Shown: piece by piece, positions 1 to 6,942 of the stretch | Layout of the letters: each line of letters starts with the position of its first letter | Position numbering within the stretch: position 1 is the stretch's first letter | Assembly: GCF_022352055.1 (NCBI RefSeq) | Contig: NZ_JAKRWM010000021.1 | Span: 1 to 64,000 of the forward strand | Length of the DNA stretch: 64,000 nucleotides | Source of the DNA: Cohnella mopanensis | Lineage (GTDB): Bacteria; Bacillota; Bacilli; Paenibacillales; Paenibacillaceae | Reading direction: 5' to 3' | Notes under the pieces: generated by a model | Told to the model about the DNA's origin: nothing | The model's database searches: none | The model's input: the letters and a program-made list of their open reading frames with translations, nothing else | Program-made: the position numbers and the translations under genes

Positions 1-28
1 AGGAGTTCGAATCTCTTAGGGCGCGCCA
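1..28 (+). tRNA. 3' end of a tRNA, probably tRNA-Arg (partial)
   Basis: The window opens inside a tRNA. A T-arm (stem 1-5, TTCGAAT loop 6-12, stem 13-17), the 3' strand of the acceptor stem (18-24), a G discriminator and an encoded CCA (26-28) are visible. The acceptor strand implies a 5' end of GCGCCCT, which resembles Firmicute tRNA-Arg. The anticodon lies outside the window, so the identity is a guess. Confidence 0.7.
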
Positions 29-45
29 GTAAGAAAACTGAATAT

Positions 46-131
<86 letters not shown>

Positions 132-142
132 CTACAGTAATC

Positions 143-192
143 AAGAGCTTATCGCGAAGATCTGAAAAGATCCTAGAAGATAAGCTTTTTTG
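143..192 (+). terminator. Rho-independent terminator of the tRNA cluster
   Basis: The arms AGCTTATC (146-153) and GATAAGCT (179-186) enclose a smaller GATC/GATC hairpin. A run of T (186-191) follows. It sits directly after tRNA-Leu and should end the tRNA transcript. Confidence 0.8.
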
Positions 193-246
193 TTGAATTT
201 ATAAATCGTTCGATAGCCGTTAAGCGTAGAGGAGCAGGGGATTATC

Positions 247-711
247 GTGGAAACAATTATACATAGCGAATGGATTGAAACTCATTCACAGTTACTAATC
301 GATAGCTACTATCGCGCGACCGGGAGATCCCTTATCCGATATGATAACAACTCAGTATCTGCAGCTGAGGTTTTGTTTAATGGTCCTTTCGTGCTCTTGT
401 CCCATGGGACGGAGCAGGACCCAGTACTGAATTACGGGAATCGTTCGGCTTTGCGCTTGTGGGAAATGACGTGGGATCAATTCACGGCGATTCCATCGCG
501 GCTGACGGCCGAACCGACAGAGAGAAGCGAAAGAGAACGGCTGCTGGCGGATGCTAAAAGGCAGGGATATTCGGATGGATATTACGGCGTTCGCATCTCC
601 AAGAGCGGGACAAGATTTGAAATTCAGAACGTGTTGCTTTGGAATATCGTAAACGATGCTGGCGAGTACAAAGGACAAGCCGCGGTGTTTACGCAATGGA
701 AACGATTATAA
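247..711 (+). CDS. MEKHLA domain-containing protein
   Basis: The 154-residue cytoplasmic protein has the PAS-like fold features of the MEKHLA family: VLLSHGTEQDPVLNYGNRSALRLWEMTWDQF in the first half and SGTRFEIQNVLLWNIVNDAGEYKGQAAVF at the C-terminal end. The start is GTG, preceded by an AGGAG-like site. In plants the domain sits on HD-ZIP III regulators. In bacteria it occurs alone and its ligand is unknown. It is monocistronic between two terminators. The family call rests on sequence pattern and the function is unknown. Confidence 0.75.
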   Translation: METIIHSEWIETHSQLLIDSYYRATGRSLIRYDNNSVSAAEVLFNGPFVLLSHGTEQDPVLNYGNRSALRLWEMTWDQFTAIPSRLTAEPTERSERERLLADAKRQGYSDGYYGVRISKSGTRFEIQNVLLWNIVNDAGEYKGQAAVFTQWKRL

Positions 712-718
712 AGATCAG

Positions 719-751
719 AAAATGCCCGCGGACTAATTCCGTGGGCATTTT
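719..751. terminator. Bidirectional terminator
   Basis: A stem of AAAATGCCCGCGG (719-731) and CCGTGGGCATTTT (739-751) has A-rich and T-rich flanks on both sides. It lies between two convergent genes, so it can serve both the MEKHLA gene and the NlpC/P60 gene. Confidence 0.85.
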
Positions 752-773
752 CAATATATAAGGTTACGGGACT

Positions 774-1460
774 CTATTGCTTCGGCAGTACGCTGCCACC
801 GAAGAGGAAACGATATTCCCATTGGGTGTTCGCGAAATCACCTACGTGGACTCCTCCGCTAGCATTGGAGTAAGTGTGCAAGATTTTGCCGTTTCCGAGG
901 TAGAGGGCAACGTGGGTGATTCGTTGGCTTGTTTTGTCGATTCCTTCATATTTCTGAGCAGCAGATCCCTTGTAGGTCATGAAGAACATCAAATCCCCGC
1001 GTTTCAGCTTGTGCCAGTCTGTCACGGCGGTTCCATTTTTTTGGACATATGTGCCTTGCTGGCGGGAGTCGGCTGGAAGGGTAACGCCTAGTGACTCCTT
1101 AAATATCCAACGAACGAAGTCCGAACAATCGAACGTAGCCGTCGTGCTACGATTGGAACCGAACTCGTAAGGTGTTCCTTCGTATTTCATGCCGTCAGTG
1201 ATCACTTTTTCGATCGCTTCGGTAGCTGCTGTATTCTCGTCAACTCCGTTGTTCGTATCCGTACCCATACTTGACGATGAATTAGTATCCGTTGCCGAGC
1301 TAGAATTCGAATTCTCTTCTATAGTAGAAGAAATCGATTTGTTTTTCGCTGAAGCGTTCTTCGTCGGAGTAGCTAGTGAAGCAGCCGAAACCGCCGGAAC
1401 GGTACTCAATCCACTTGCTAACAGCAAGGTTGCGCACAATCCCAATACGTGTTTTTTCAC
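774..1460 (-). CDS. Secreted NlpC/P60 family cell-wall hydrolase
   Basis: The 228-residue protein starts with a Sec signal peptide (about residues 1-26, with a VSAA cleavage region). A Ser/Thr/Asn-rich linker runs from about 30 to 78. An NlpC/P60 catalytic domain fills the rest. The expected triad is visible: C112 in FDCSDF, H183 in THVALYLG and H195 in ILHTYS. The family cleaves D-Glu-to-diamino-acid bonds in peptidoglycan peptides. The start is GTG with an upstream GGAGGTG site. A leader of about 160 bases precedes the gene, so expression is probably controlled after transcription starts. Which cell-cycle or sporulation role it serves cannot be read from the sequence. Confidence 0.9.
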   Translation of the reverse strand: MKKHVLGLCATLLLASGLSTVPAVSAASLATPTKNASAKNKSISSTIEENSNSSSATDTNSSSSMGTDTNNGVDENTAATEAIEKVITDGMKYEGTPYEFGSNRSTTATFDCSDFVRWIFKESLGVTLPADSRQQGTYVQKNGTAVTDWHKLKRGDLMFFMTYKGSAAQKYEGIDKTSQRITHVALYLGNGKILHTYSNASGGVHVGDFANTQWEYRFLFGGSVLPKQ

Positions 1461-1655
1461 GCTTCAACACCTCCGTTTAATGTCTAGCTATACGCTAACA
1501 TAGGAGGAAAGTTGGGGGAAACCCTCAATTGTTGCCATTCGCTAGAACCGTTAGTCTGATAGGTCAAGGTCCCAAGGCGGTAACCACCCCCGACCACAGT
1601 CTAGGAGTAAAAACATACGCGAGTCCGTTATGCAAAAGCACAGAGAGGTTTACAA
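1461..1655 (-). promoter_or_regulatory. Promoter and long structured 5' leader of the NlpC/P60 gene
   Basis: On the minus strand a TTGTAA box (1650-1655) and a CATAAC box (1627-1632) are spaced by 17 bases, predicting a start near 1620 and a leader of about 160 bases. The leader contains a GGTGG/CCGCC hairpin with TTA loop, a GGG-TTT-CCC hairpin, GGTC/GACC complementary pairs, and two direct repeats (GCGTAT and CTAGAC) near its ends. Leaders before NlpC/P60 genes are often c-di-AMP (ydaO) riboswitches, but the conserved ydaO core was not found here. The ligand, if any, is unknown. Confidence 0.5.
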
Positions 1656-1698
1656 TAAGGTCATGAGGTAAACGAGTAACAGAAAAGAGGTGAAACAA

Positions 1699-1998
1699 AT
1701 GCGAAGCGGAAATGGGCTGGCAATCCTGCTTATCACATTCGGCGGATTAATCGTACTAGGTAAATTGGGCTTAGGGCTCGGGTGGTTGTTCGGACTACTT
1801 ATCCCGATACTGATTATTCTACTCGGTGTCGTAGCTTGGAACAACGGAAACCGACTGCTGGGTGGAGTCATAACGGTAGTTGGGGGATTTATTCTTCTCG
1901 GTAAGCTGAGCTTCTTGTTCGTCTGGGCTGCGGCAATCGCGCTGATCATATTCGGAGTATCGATGCTCGGTCGCAAGAATCATAGAACTCGAATGTAA
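1699..1998 (+). CDS. LiaI-like small membrane protein, first gene of the Lia/Psp operon
   Basis: The protein has 99 residues and is almost entirely hydrophobic, with three to four predicted membrane segments and a short basic tail (GRKNHRTRM). ATG at 1699 was chosen because AGAGGTGA lies just upstream; an in-frame GTG at 1690 overlaps that ribosome site. Its place ahead of pspA matches LiaI, the membrane anchor for the PspA homologue LiaH in Bacillus subtilis. A TACAAT -10 (1651-1656) with a poor -35 could drive the operon and overlaps the divergent NlpC promoter. The role as anchor is inferred from position and topology. Confidence 0.7.
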   Translation: MRSGNGLAILLITFGGLIVLGKLGLGLGWLFGLLIPILIILLGVVAWNNGNRLLGGVITVVGGFILLGKLSFLFVWAAAIALIIFGVSMLGRKNHRTRM

Positions 1999-2045
1999 CT
2001 TAACTATAAGAGTAGCCGTAATCGGAACAAGGAGGGATACAGGGA

Positions 2046-2711
2046 ATGAGCGTCATAAAAAGAGTTCGCGATATGACGGTGGCAACACTGAACGATCGTC
2101 TTGAGAAGTCGGAAGATCCCGTTCGCGTAATTGACCAGTTTCTATGGTCGACGCATCAAGAAATTACGCAGTCGGAAGGGCTAGCTCGTCAGTATGCAGC
2201 TCATACCGATAATCTGCATCGGCAGTGGAGAGACGCAGAGCAATGGATGACGAAGCGCGAGCAGCAAGCGTTAACGGCGCTAAAAGCCGGCGAAGAGGAT
2301 GTAGCGAAGCTGGCGCTTCAAGAAAAGGTCATTCATGAAGAACGCGCGGAAAGATATCGCCAACTGTACGAGCAAAGCCGGAATGAATTGACCGATCTGG
2401 AGCAACTGTTGCAGGAGCTGCGCAATGAATATCGGTCGGTATATGACCGCCGCCAGTTCTATGTTGCGAGAATGGAGTCGCTTCGTCTCCAACAGAGACT
2501 GAATGCGCGTTATACTCCGGGTAATCCGGATACGTCGCAAATGTTCCGCAAGATCGACGACAGATTGACGGATATCGAGCTTGAAACCCGGAGTTTGCGC
2601 GATCTTCGGCGCATGGGCCAAGAAACGTTGATGCAAGCGGGCGAGCTTGTGAAAACGACGATCGAGAGAGAACTGGAGCAGTTAAAGCGTAAGCTGCAAC
2701 AAGGAGGTTAA
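2046..2711 (+). CDS. pspA: PspA/IM30 family protein (first copy)
   Basis: The 221-residue protein is nearly all charged coiled coil, as in the PspA/IM30/LiaH (ESCRT-III-like) family. The N-terminal amphipathic helix (MSVIKRVRDMTVATLNDRLEKSEDP) matches the family membrane-binding segment. These proteins form oligomers that protect the membrane under envelope stress. The start has an AAGGAGGG site about ten bases upstream. It lies 47 bases after the LiaI-like gene and six bases before pspC. It differs clearly from the second PspA three genes on, so the two are old paralogues rather than a recent duplication. Confidence 0.9.
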   Translation: MSVIKRVRDMTVATLNDRLEKSEDPVRVIDQFLWSTHQEITQSEGLARQYAAHTDNLHRQWRDAEQWMTKREQQALTALKAGEEDVAKLALQEKVIHEERAERYRQLYEQSRNELTDLEQLLQELRNEYRSVYDRRQFYVARMESLRLQQRLNARYTPGNPDTSQMFRKIDDRLTDIELETRSLRDLRRMGQETLMQAGELVKTTIERELEQLKRKLQQGG

Positions 2712-2717
2712 ACAAGG

Positions 2718-3233
2718 ATGCGTAAATTATATCGTTCTACGCGGGACCGAAAATTATTCGGGGTGTGCGGAGGCTTGGCCGATTATCTCGGCGTCGATGC
2801 GACGTTGCTCAGAATATTGCTGATCATCGTGGCGGTCTTCTCGGCGGGTTCCGTGATCGTCGTATATATCATCGCCGGTTTCGTCATTCCTCGTGAACCG
2901 AATTACGGTGGCGGCTTCGGAGCTAATCCATACGACCAAGGCTGGAGAGGCAATGAACAGTCTCAATACGGCTACGGCAATCAGAATCAGAACTGGAATC
3001 CCAATTCTAACAACTATGCAGGGCCGGCTCCAGGAGCAAGACCAGGCGCGGGGTTCACCAACCCGAGCGCGCAACGTCCAGCCCCCTATACAGCACCTAC
3101 GCAGTCTCCCTCTCAACCTGCGCAAGGGATCGACGCGATGATGGAAGATATAGAGAAGAAGTCGTTGCAAAGAGAGATCGAAGAGTTGAAAGCTAGAATT
3201 TCAAAATTTGAGAAACAATCGAAAGGAGAATAA
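2718..3233 (+). CDS. pspC: PspC domain membrane protein
   Basis: In this 171-residue protein, residues 1-60 form a PspC domain (KLYRSTRDRKLFGVCGGLADYLGVD followed by a hydrophobic helix ending in FVIPRE). A Gly/Asn/Gln/Pro-rich low-complexity linker follows (about 65-135). The C-terminus is a charged helix (MMEDIEKKSLQREIEELKARISKFEKQ) likely to form a coiled coil. PspC proteins sense or relay envelope stress at the membrane and bind PspA. The C-terminal coil is a plausible PspA contact, which is inference. The ribosome site AAGGAGG overlaps the end of pspA, so the two genes are tightly coupled. Confidence 0.9.
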   Translation: MRKLYRSTRDRKLFGVCGGLADYLGVDATLLRILLIIVAVFSAGSVIVVYIIAGFVIPREPNYGGGFGANPYDQGWRGNEQSQYGYGNQNQNWNPNSNNYAGPAPGARPGAGFTNPSAQRPAPYTAPTQSPSQPAQGIDAMMEDIEKKSLQREIEELKARISKFEKQSKGE

Positions 3234-3237
3234 CACA

Positions 3238-3921
3238 ATGGGTGTATTCCAAAGAATGAAAGACATGACGAAGGCTTCGGTACATGACTGGCTAGATAAA
3301 CTTGAGGATCCGATCGTAATGCTGAATCAATATCTTCGCGATATGGAAACGGAAATACATGATGCCGAAGTTACGGTTGCTAAGCAAATGGCTTCCGAAC
3401 GCAGGATGAAACAACGCTTGGATGAGCTTGTAAGATTAGGAGTAGACCGTGAAGGACAAGCGGAGCATTCCCTTCGCAACGGTAACGAGGACCTCGCCCG
3501 CAAACTTCTCGCGGAGAAGGTTCAATTGAGCCAACAAGCGGCGGATTTGGCCGGCCTGCACGATCAAGCAAGCGCGCAAGTGAACGATCTGACCGCGCAG
3601 CTTCATGAAATGAAAGAAGAGTACTACAAGCTTCGCAACAAACGCAATGAATTGGCGGCGCGTTCGCAGATGGCGAAAGCACGCAAGCAAATGGCACAGA
3701 TCAGCACGCTGCATACGATTGAGAGCGGTTCGGCTTCCCGCGGCTTCCATCGCATGGAGGAGAAGATCATGCAGCTCGAAGCGGAAGCGGATGTTGCCCG
3801 TATCCCGGGATCGTCTTATGGCGGAGTACCAACGCGCATCGACCCGGAAAAAGAATATCGCGTAGAGCAAGAGCTTGAAGCTCTAAGAAACCGCGTGCAA
3901 CCGAATTTGAGCAAAGAATAA
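3238..3921 (+). CDS. PspA/IM30 family protein (second copy, LiaH-like)
   Basis: The 227-residue coiled-coil protein begins MGVFQRMKDMTKASVHDWLDKLEDP, the amphipathic helix and signature of PspA/LiaH. ATG at 3238 is supported by GAAAGGAGAA just upstream; the open frame extends further but without a better ribosome site. It starts four bases after pspC stops. Two PspA paralogues flanking PspC in one operon suggests hetero-oligomers or separate stress inputs; this is inference. A hairpin and a possible internal promoter follow before liaF. Confidence 0.9.
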   Translation: MGVFQRMKDMTKASVHDWLDKLEDPIVMLNQYLRDMETEIHDAEVTVAKQMASERRMKQRLDELVRLGVDREGQAEHSLRNGNEDLARKLLAEKVQLSQQAADLAGLHDQASAQVNDLTAQLHEMKEEYYKLRNKRNELAARSQMAKARKQMAQISTLHTIESGSASRGFHRMEEKIMQLEAEADVARIPGSSYGGVPTRIDPEKEYRVEQELEALRNRVQPNLSKE

Positions 3922-3954
3922 AGAGCAAACATTCTCCCTTGTCGCAAGATGTGC

Positions 3955-4022
3955 TATGATGTCAGAAAGATAGGGAAGAGATAGCTGGCCAAGCCATAAC
4001 GGGTTGAAATCCGTTATGGCTT
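3955..4022 (+). promoter_or_regulatory. Possible internal promoter and 12-bp hairpin before liaF
   Basis: A TATGAT box (3955-3960) with only a weak -35 is followed by a perfect 12-bp stem, AAGCCATAACGG (3991-4002) and CCGTTATGGCTT (4011-4022), with an eight-base loop. Only a short T run follows, so it looks more like an attenuator, processing site or weak terminator than a full stop. It separates the effector half of the operon (LiaI-like, PspA, PspC, PspA) from the regulator half (LiaFSR). Confidence 0.5.
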
Positions 4023-4065
4023 TAACTACGAAAATTAGGTGAAGCAGCAGGAGGTGTGACCCGAC

Positions 4066-4704
4066 ATGAGGAAGCCCAGTAATGCGATATTGTTCATAGC
4101 CGCCGGACTTTACCTCGCTCTTGGAGCCATGGCGGGTTACACGACGGTAAATGCCGTCGTGCTACTGCTTCTAGGAATAGAGCGTTATCGATCCGATCGT
4201 TCGCGAATATCCATTATTGTCATTGTCATTAGCACGTTAGTGCTGATCATTACCCAATTCGCTTTGTTCGCGGTTGTGGTTCTAGTATCCCTCGGCATTT
4301 ATTACTTTAGGGGCAGGCCGCCGACGGTCGGAACTTATGAGAGCAAGCACAGACTCCTATTAAATATGAGGCTGGACGAACAGTCTTGGCTGCTTCACTC
4401 GATGAGCTACTGGCATGCCATCGGCGAAATCCGAATGGATATGTCGTTAGCGGTACCGGAGGACAAAGAAACGACGATTGTTCTGCAGGGATTGGTTGGA
4501 GATTTGGATCTTATCATTCCGGATGACTACGGAATTCAGGTCGAAGCTTCGGTGCTCATCGGTCAAGTATCGTTCAAACAGATCAAAGAAGGCGGCATGT
4601 TCCATCGCTTATCGTGGAGGTCGCCCAATTATGACGAATGCGAGCAACGATTGAAACTTCAGTTATTCTATCTCGTAGGAGATATCAAAATACGAACGGT
4701 ATAA
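4066..4704 (+). CDS. liaF: LiaF-like negative regulator of the envelope-stress response
   Basis: The 212-residue protein has about three membrane helices in residues 5-90, then a soluble C-terminal beta-rich domain (cell wall-active antibiotics response family) with the typical VLQGLVGDLDLIIPDDYGIQVEASVLIGQVSF stretch. In B. subtilis, LiaF keeps the kinase LiaS inactive until cell-wall antibiotics or membrane damage release it. AGGAGGTG lies 14 bases before the ATG. It is followed at 24 bases by the kinase gene, the usual liaFSR order. Confidence 0.88.
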   Translation: MRKPSNAILFIAAGLYLALGAMAGYTTVNAVVLLLLGIERYRSDRSRISIIVIVISTLVLIITQFALFAVVVLVSLGIYYFRGRPPTVGTYESKHRLLLNMRLDEQSWLLHSMSYWHAIGEIRMDMSLAVPEDKETTIVLQGLVGDLDLIIPDDYGIQVEASVLIGQVSFKQIKEGGMFHRLSWRSPNYDECEQRLKLQLFYLVGDIKIRTV

Positions 4705-4728
4705 ATCAACTTCGAAAGGGGGAGTCGC

Positions 4729-5772
4729 ATGGAATCCCAGAAAGTGACCAATATGGTGTGGCGCCATATGGGCGAATCGGTGCTGTACTCCCTTGGCGTT
4801 GGCGCACTTGTCATTTTATTGTTGATTAGATACGGGTTGGCGGGAGAATTCCTCTCGTGGGGAGCGGTCATCTCTTATTCATTGACCGCATTGGGCGTTC
4901 TCACCGTAACAGGGGCTGCTTACGGCTTCTGGAGAAGTTATCCGATAAGGCATCGGCTTGAGCTTCTAAGGGAGACCATGCTGATGTTGGAAAAAGGCAG
5001 CTCTAATCCGCCGTTGCCCAACCTTGGCAAGGACGAGATCGGGCGTCTCGGGGAACAGTTAGGAAAGCTTGGCCGCAAATGGGAGGATCAAGTCTCGTCG
5101 CTGCAACGCTTGTCCACTAACAATGCAGAATTGGCAGCCCAAGCTCGCATGAGCGCCGTCATCGAGGAACGCCAGCGACTGGCCCGCGAGTTGCACGATG
5201 CGGTAAGCCAACAGCTGTTCGCGATCTCGATGACGGCCACGGCCGTTGGCCGGACAATGGACAATGATTTCGAGCGGGCCCGCCGTCAGGTGGAATTAAT
5301 AGAAGAAATGGCATCCGCAGCGCAATCGGAGATGAGAGCCCTGCTGCTGCATCTGCGTCCAGTTCATCTGGAAGGCAAGCGATTGGCTCAAGCGATTCCT
5401 GAATTGGTGGAAGAGATGAAAGCCAAGGTGCCGGTCGATATTTCGATCGACATGGAGCAGGATTTGCCACTTAACAAAGGTGTGGAGAACCATCTCTTCC
5501 GAATCGTGCAGGAGGCGCTTTCCAACACACTTCGGCATGCCAAGGCTACGAAAATGGATATTGTGCTTCAACGTCGCGGAGATGCCGTGCGGCTAGGCAT
5601 TAAGGATAACGGAATCGGCTTCGACACGCAGGTGAAAAAACAGGCATCCTATGGAATGACGAACATGGAGGAGCGCGTGAACGAGCTTGGCGGATCGTTA
5701 AATATCGCTAGCGCTCCCGGCAAAGGAACGAGAATCGAAATCAGAGTGCCCTTGATGGCGGAAGGCGGATAA
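4729..5772 (+). CDS. liaS: LiaS-like sensor histidine kinase
   Basis: In this 347-residue protein, two membrane helices (about 14-33 and 43-65) enclose almost no external loop, marking an intramembrane-sensing kinase. A HAMP-like segment follows. The HisKA_3 phospho-acceptor motif is RQRLARELHDAVSQQLF, and a HATPase domain shows NTLRHA (N box), DNGIGFD (G1) and GMTNMEERV (G2). It should phosphorylate the regulator encoded four bases downstream. The lack of a sensor domain fits control through LiaF. Confidence 0.92.
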   Translation: MESQKVTNMVWRHMGESVLYSLGVGALVILLLIRYGLAGEFLSWGAVISYSLTALGVLTVTGAAYGFWRSYPIRHRLELLRETMLMLEKGSSNPPLPNLGKDEIGRLGEQLGKLGRKWEDQVSSLQRLSTNNAELAAQARMSAVIEERQRLARELHDAVSQQLFAISMTATAVGRTMDNDFERARRQVELIEEMASAAQSEMRALLLHLRPVHLEGKRLAQAIPELVEEMKAKVPVDISIDMEQDLPLNKGVENHLFRIVQEALSNTLRHAKATKMDIVLQRRGDAVRLGIKDNGIGFDTQVKKQASYGMTNMEERVNELGGSLNIASAPGKGTRIEIRVPLMAEGG

Positions 5773-5776
5773 CCGA

Positions 5777-6430
5777 ATGGCAGATCAATCTTTGGTTCGG
5801 GTTTTATTGGTCGATGATCATGAGATGGTTAGAATCGGTTTGGCTGCGGTGCTCGGAACGGAAGAAGGCATCGAAGTGGTAGGCGAGGCAGGCAACGGAA
5901 TGGACGGTCTTCGGCTTGCGCGCGAATATTCCCCCGATGTCGTGCTTATGGATCTAGTGATGGAAGGCATGGACGGCATCGAAACGACCCGCCAGATTAT
6001 GGAGGAAATGCCGGAATGCAGAGTTATCGTACTTACGAGCTTCTTGGATGACGAGAAGATGTATCCCGTTATCGAAGCTGGAGCGTTCAGCTACTTATTA
6101 AAAACATCCCGGGCTTCCGAAATTGCGGATGCCATACGAGCGGCATCCCGCGGGCAGTCGGTGCTCGAGTCGCAAGTCGCCTCGAAGATGATGAACCGCT
6201 TCCGCCGTCCTCCACAAGCTAACTCGCAGCCCCACGAAGATTTAACCGATCGGGAGATGGAAGTGCTGAAGCTGATCGCCCTAGGGAAATCGAACCAGGA
6301 GATTGCCGACGATCTGTTCATCGGAATCAAGACGGTTAAATACCATTTGACGAACCTATTCGGCAAGCTGAGCGTGGAGGATCGGACGCAAGCCGCGATC
6401 TATGCGCATCGGAACGGACTAGCGGACTAA
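5777..6430 (+). CDS. liaR: LiaR-like response regulator (NarL/FixJ family)
   Basis: The 217-residue protein has an N-terminal receiver with acidic pocket D13/D14, phospho-acceptor D59 (VVLMDLVMEGMDG), T87 in VLTSF and K109. A C-terminal LuxR/GerE helix-turn-helix follows (LTDREMEVLKLIALGKSNQEIADDLFIGIKTVKYHLTNLFGKL). It is the partner of the upstream kinase and probably activates the promoter of the Lia/Psp operon itself. Its stop codon overlaps by four bases the stop of a convergent small gene. Confidence 0.93.
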   Translation: MADQSLVRVLLVDDHEMVRIGLAAVLGTEEGIEVVGEAGNGMDGLRLAREYSPDVVLMDLVMEGMDGIETTRQIMEEMPECRVIVLTSFLDDEKMYPVIEAGAFSYLLKTSRASEIADAIRAASRGQSVLESQVASKMMNRFRRPPQANSQPHEDLTDREMEVLKLIALGKSNQEIADDLFIGIKTVKYHLTNLFGKLSVEDRTQAAIYAHRNGLAD

Positions 6431-6759
6431 ATGAGAATAACCTCCCGTACAGGGGCCAATGGAATAACGCTCTTCACCGAACTAACCTCCATCAAGGGAC
6501 CGGCGCTAAGAACGCCCCAATAAGCGGTGCTTTCGGACTGCTCCTCCGATTGTATAGTGCTGATGTCTACTTGAGCTTTGGATTTGCGCGTTCGCTTAAC
6601 CGGACGCACTGTCCGTTCCCCGTTTAGAACGATCGTGGAAGGACTGCAAGAGGTGAGGATTCCGGTATGACGCGTACCATCATTCAGGATTACGCAAACC
6701 GCCCGTCCGCACAACGGCTGAAGAGAGTCCTCATCGAAAGAAAAAGAAGAATCCATCAT
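6427..6759 (-). CDS. Small protein of unknown function, possible Sm-like (SH3 barrel) fold
   Basis: The product has 110 residues from the ATG at 6759, which has GGAGG eight bases upstream; an in-frame ATG at 6774 overlaps that ribosome site and is less likely. I do not recognise a named family. Residues 18-50 (LCGRAVCVILNDGTRHTGILTSCSPSTIVLNGE) resemble the hydrophobic-Gly-V-x-V-x-L-x-DG pattern of Sm/LSm barrels. A basic stretch, VRPVKRTRKSKAQ, follows. The tail end overlaps liaR on the opposite strand. An RNA- or ligand-binding role would be inference only. Confidence 0.7.
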   Translation of the reverse strand: MMDSSFSFDEDSLQPLCGRAVCVILNDGTRHTGILTSCSPSTIVLNGERTVRPVKRTRKSKAQVDISTIQSEEQSESTAYWGVLSAGPLMEVSSVKSVIPLAPVREVILI

Positions 6760-6864
6760 GCTATCATCCTCCATGGATTAGAATTTTAAGCAGTGTATTC
6801 AAGGCGAGACAAACGTGTAAGGGTATTTGCCCACGCTTTGGAAAAGACAGTTAAAAACGTAGCG

Positions 6865-6893
6865 TTGGAATGTTAATTGTGCTAAACTACAAT
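6865..6893 (+). promoter_or_regulatory. Sigma-A type promoter of zwf
   Basis: TTGGAA (6865-6870) and TACAAT (6888-6893) are separated by 17 bases. The predicted start near 6900 gives a 5' untranslated region of about 43 bases before zwf. Confidence 0.65.
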
Positions 6894-6942
6894 TCATGAG
6901 ATTTGACAATAATCAGATCATCCAATCCTGCATACAAGAAAG

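Noticed and set aside
1461..1625. c-di-AMP (ydaO) riboswitch before the NlpC/P60 gene
   Set aside because: The gene context fits, but neither the GGGGUGAAUC-type nor the GACAGCUAACC-type conserved segments can be found on the minus strand, so only an unclassified leader is claimed.
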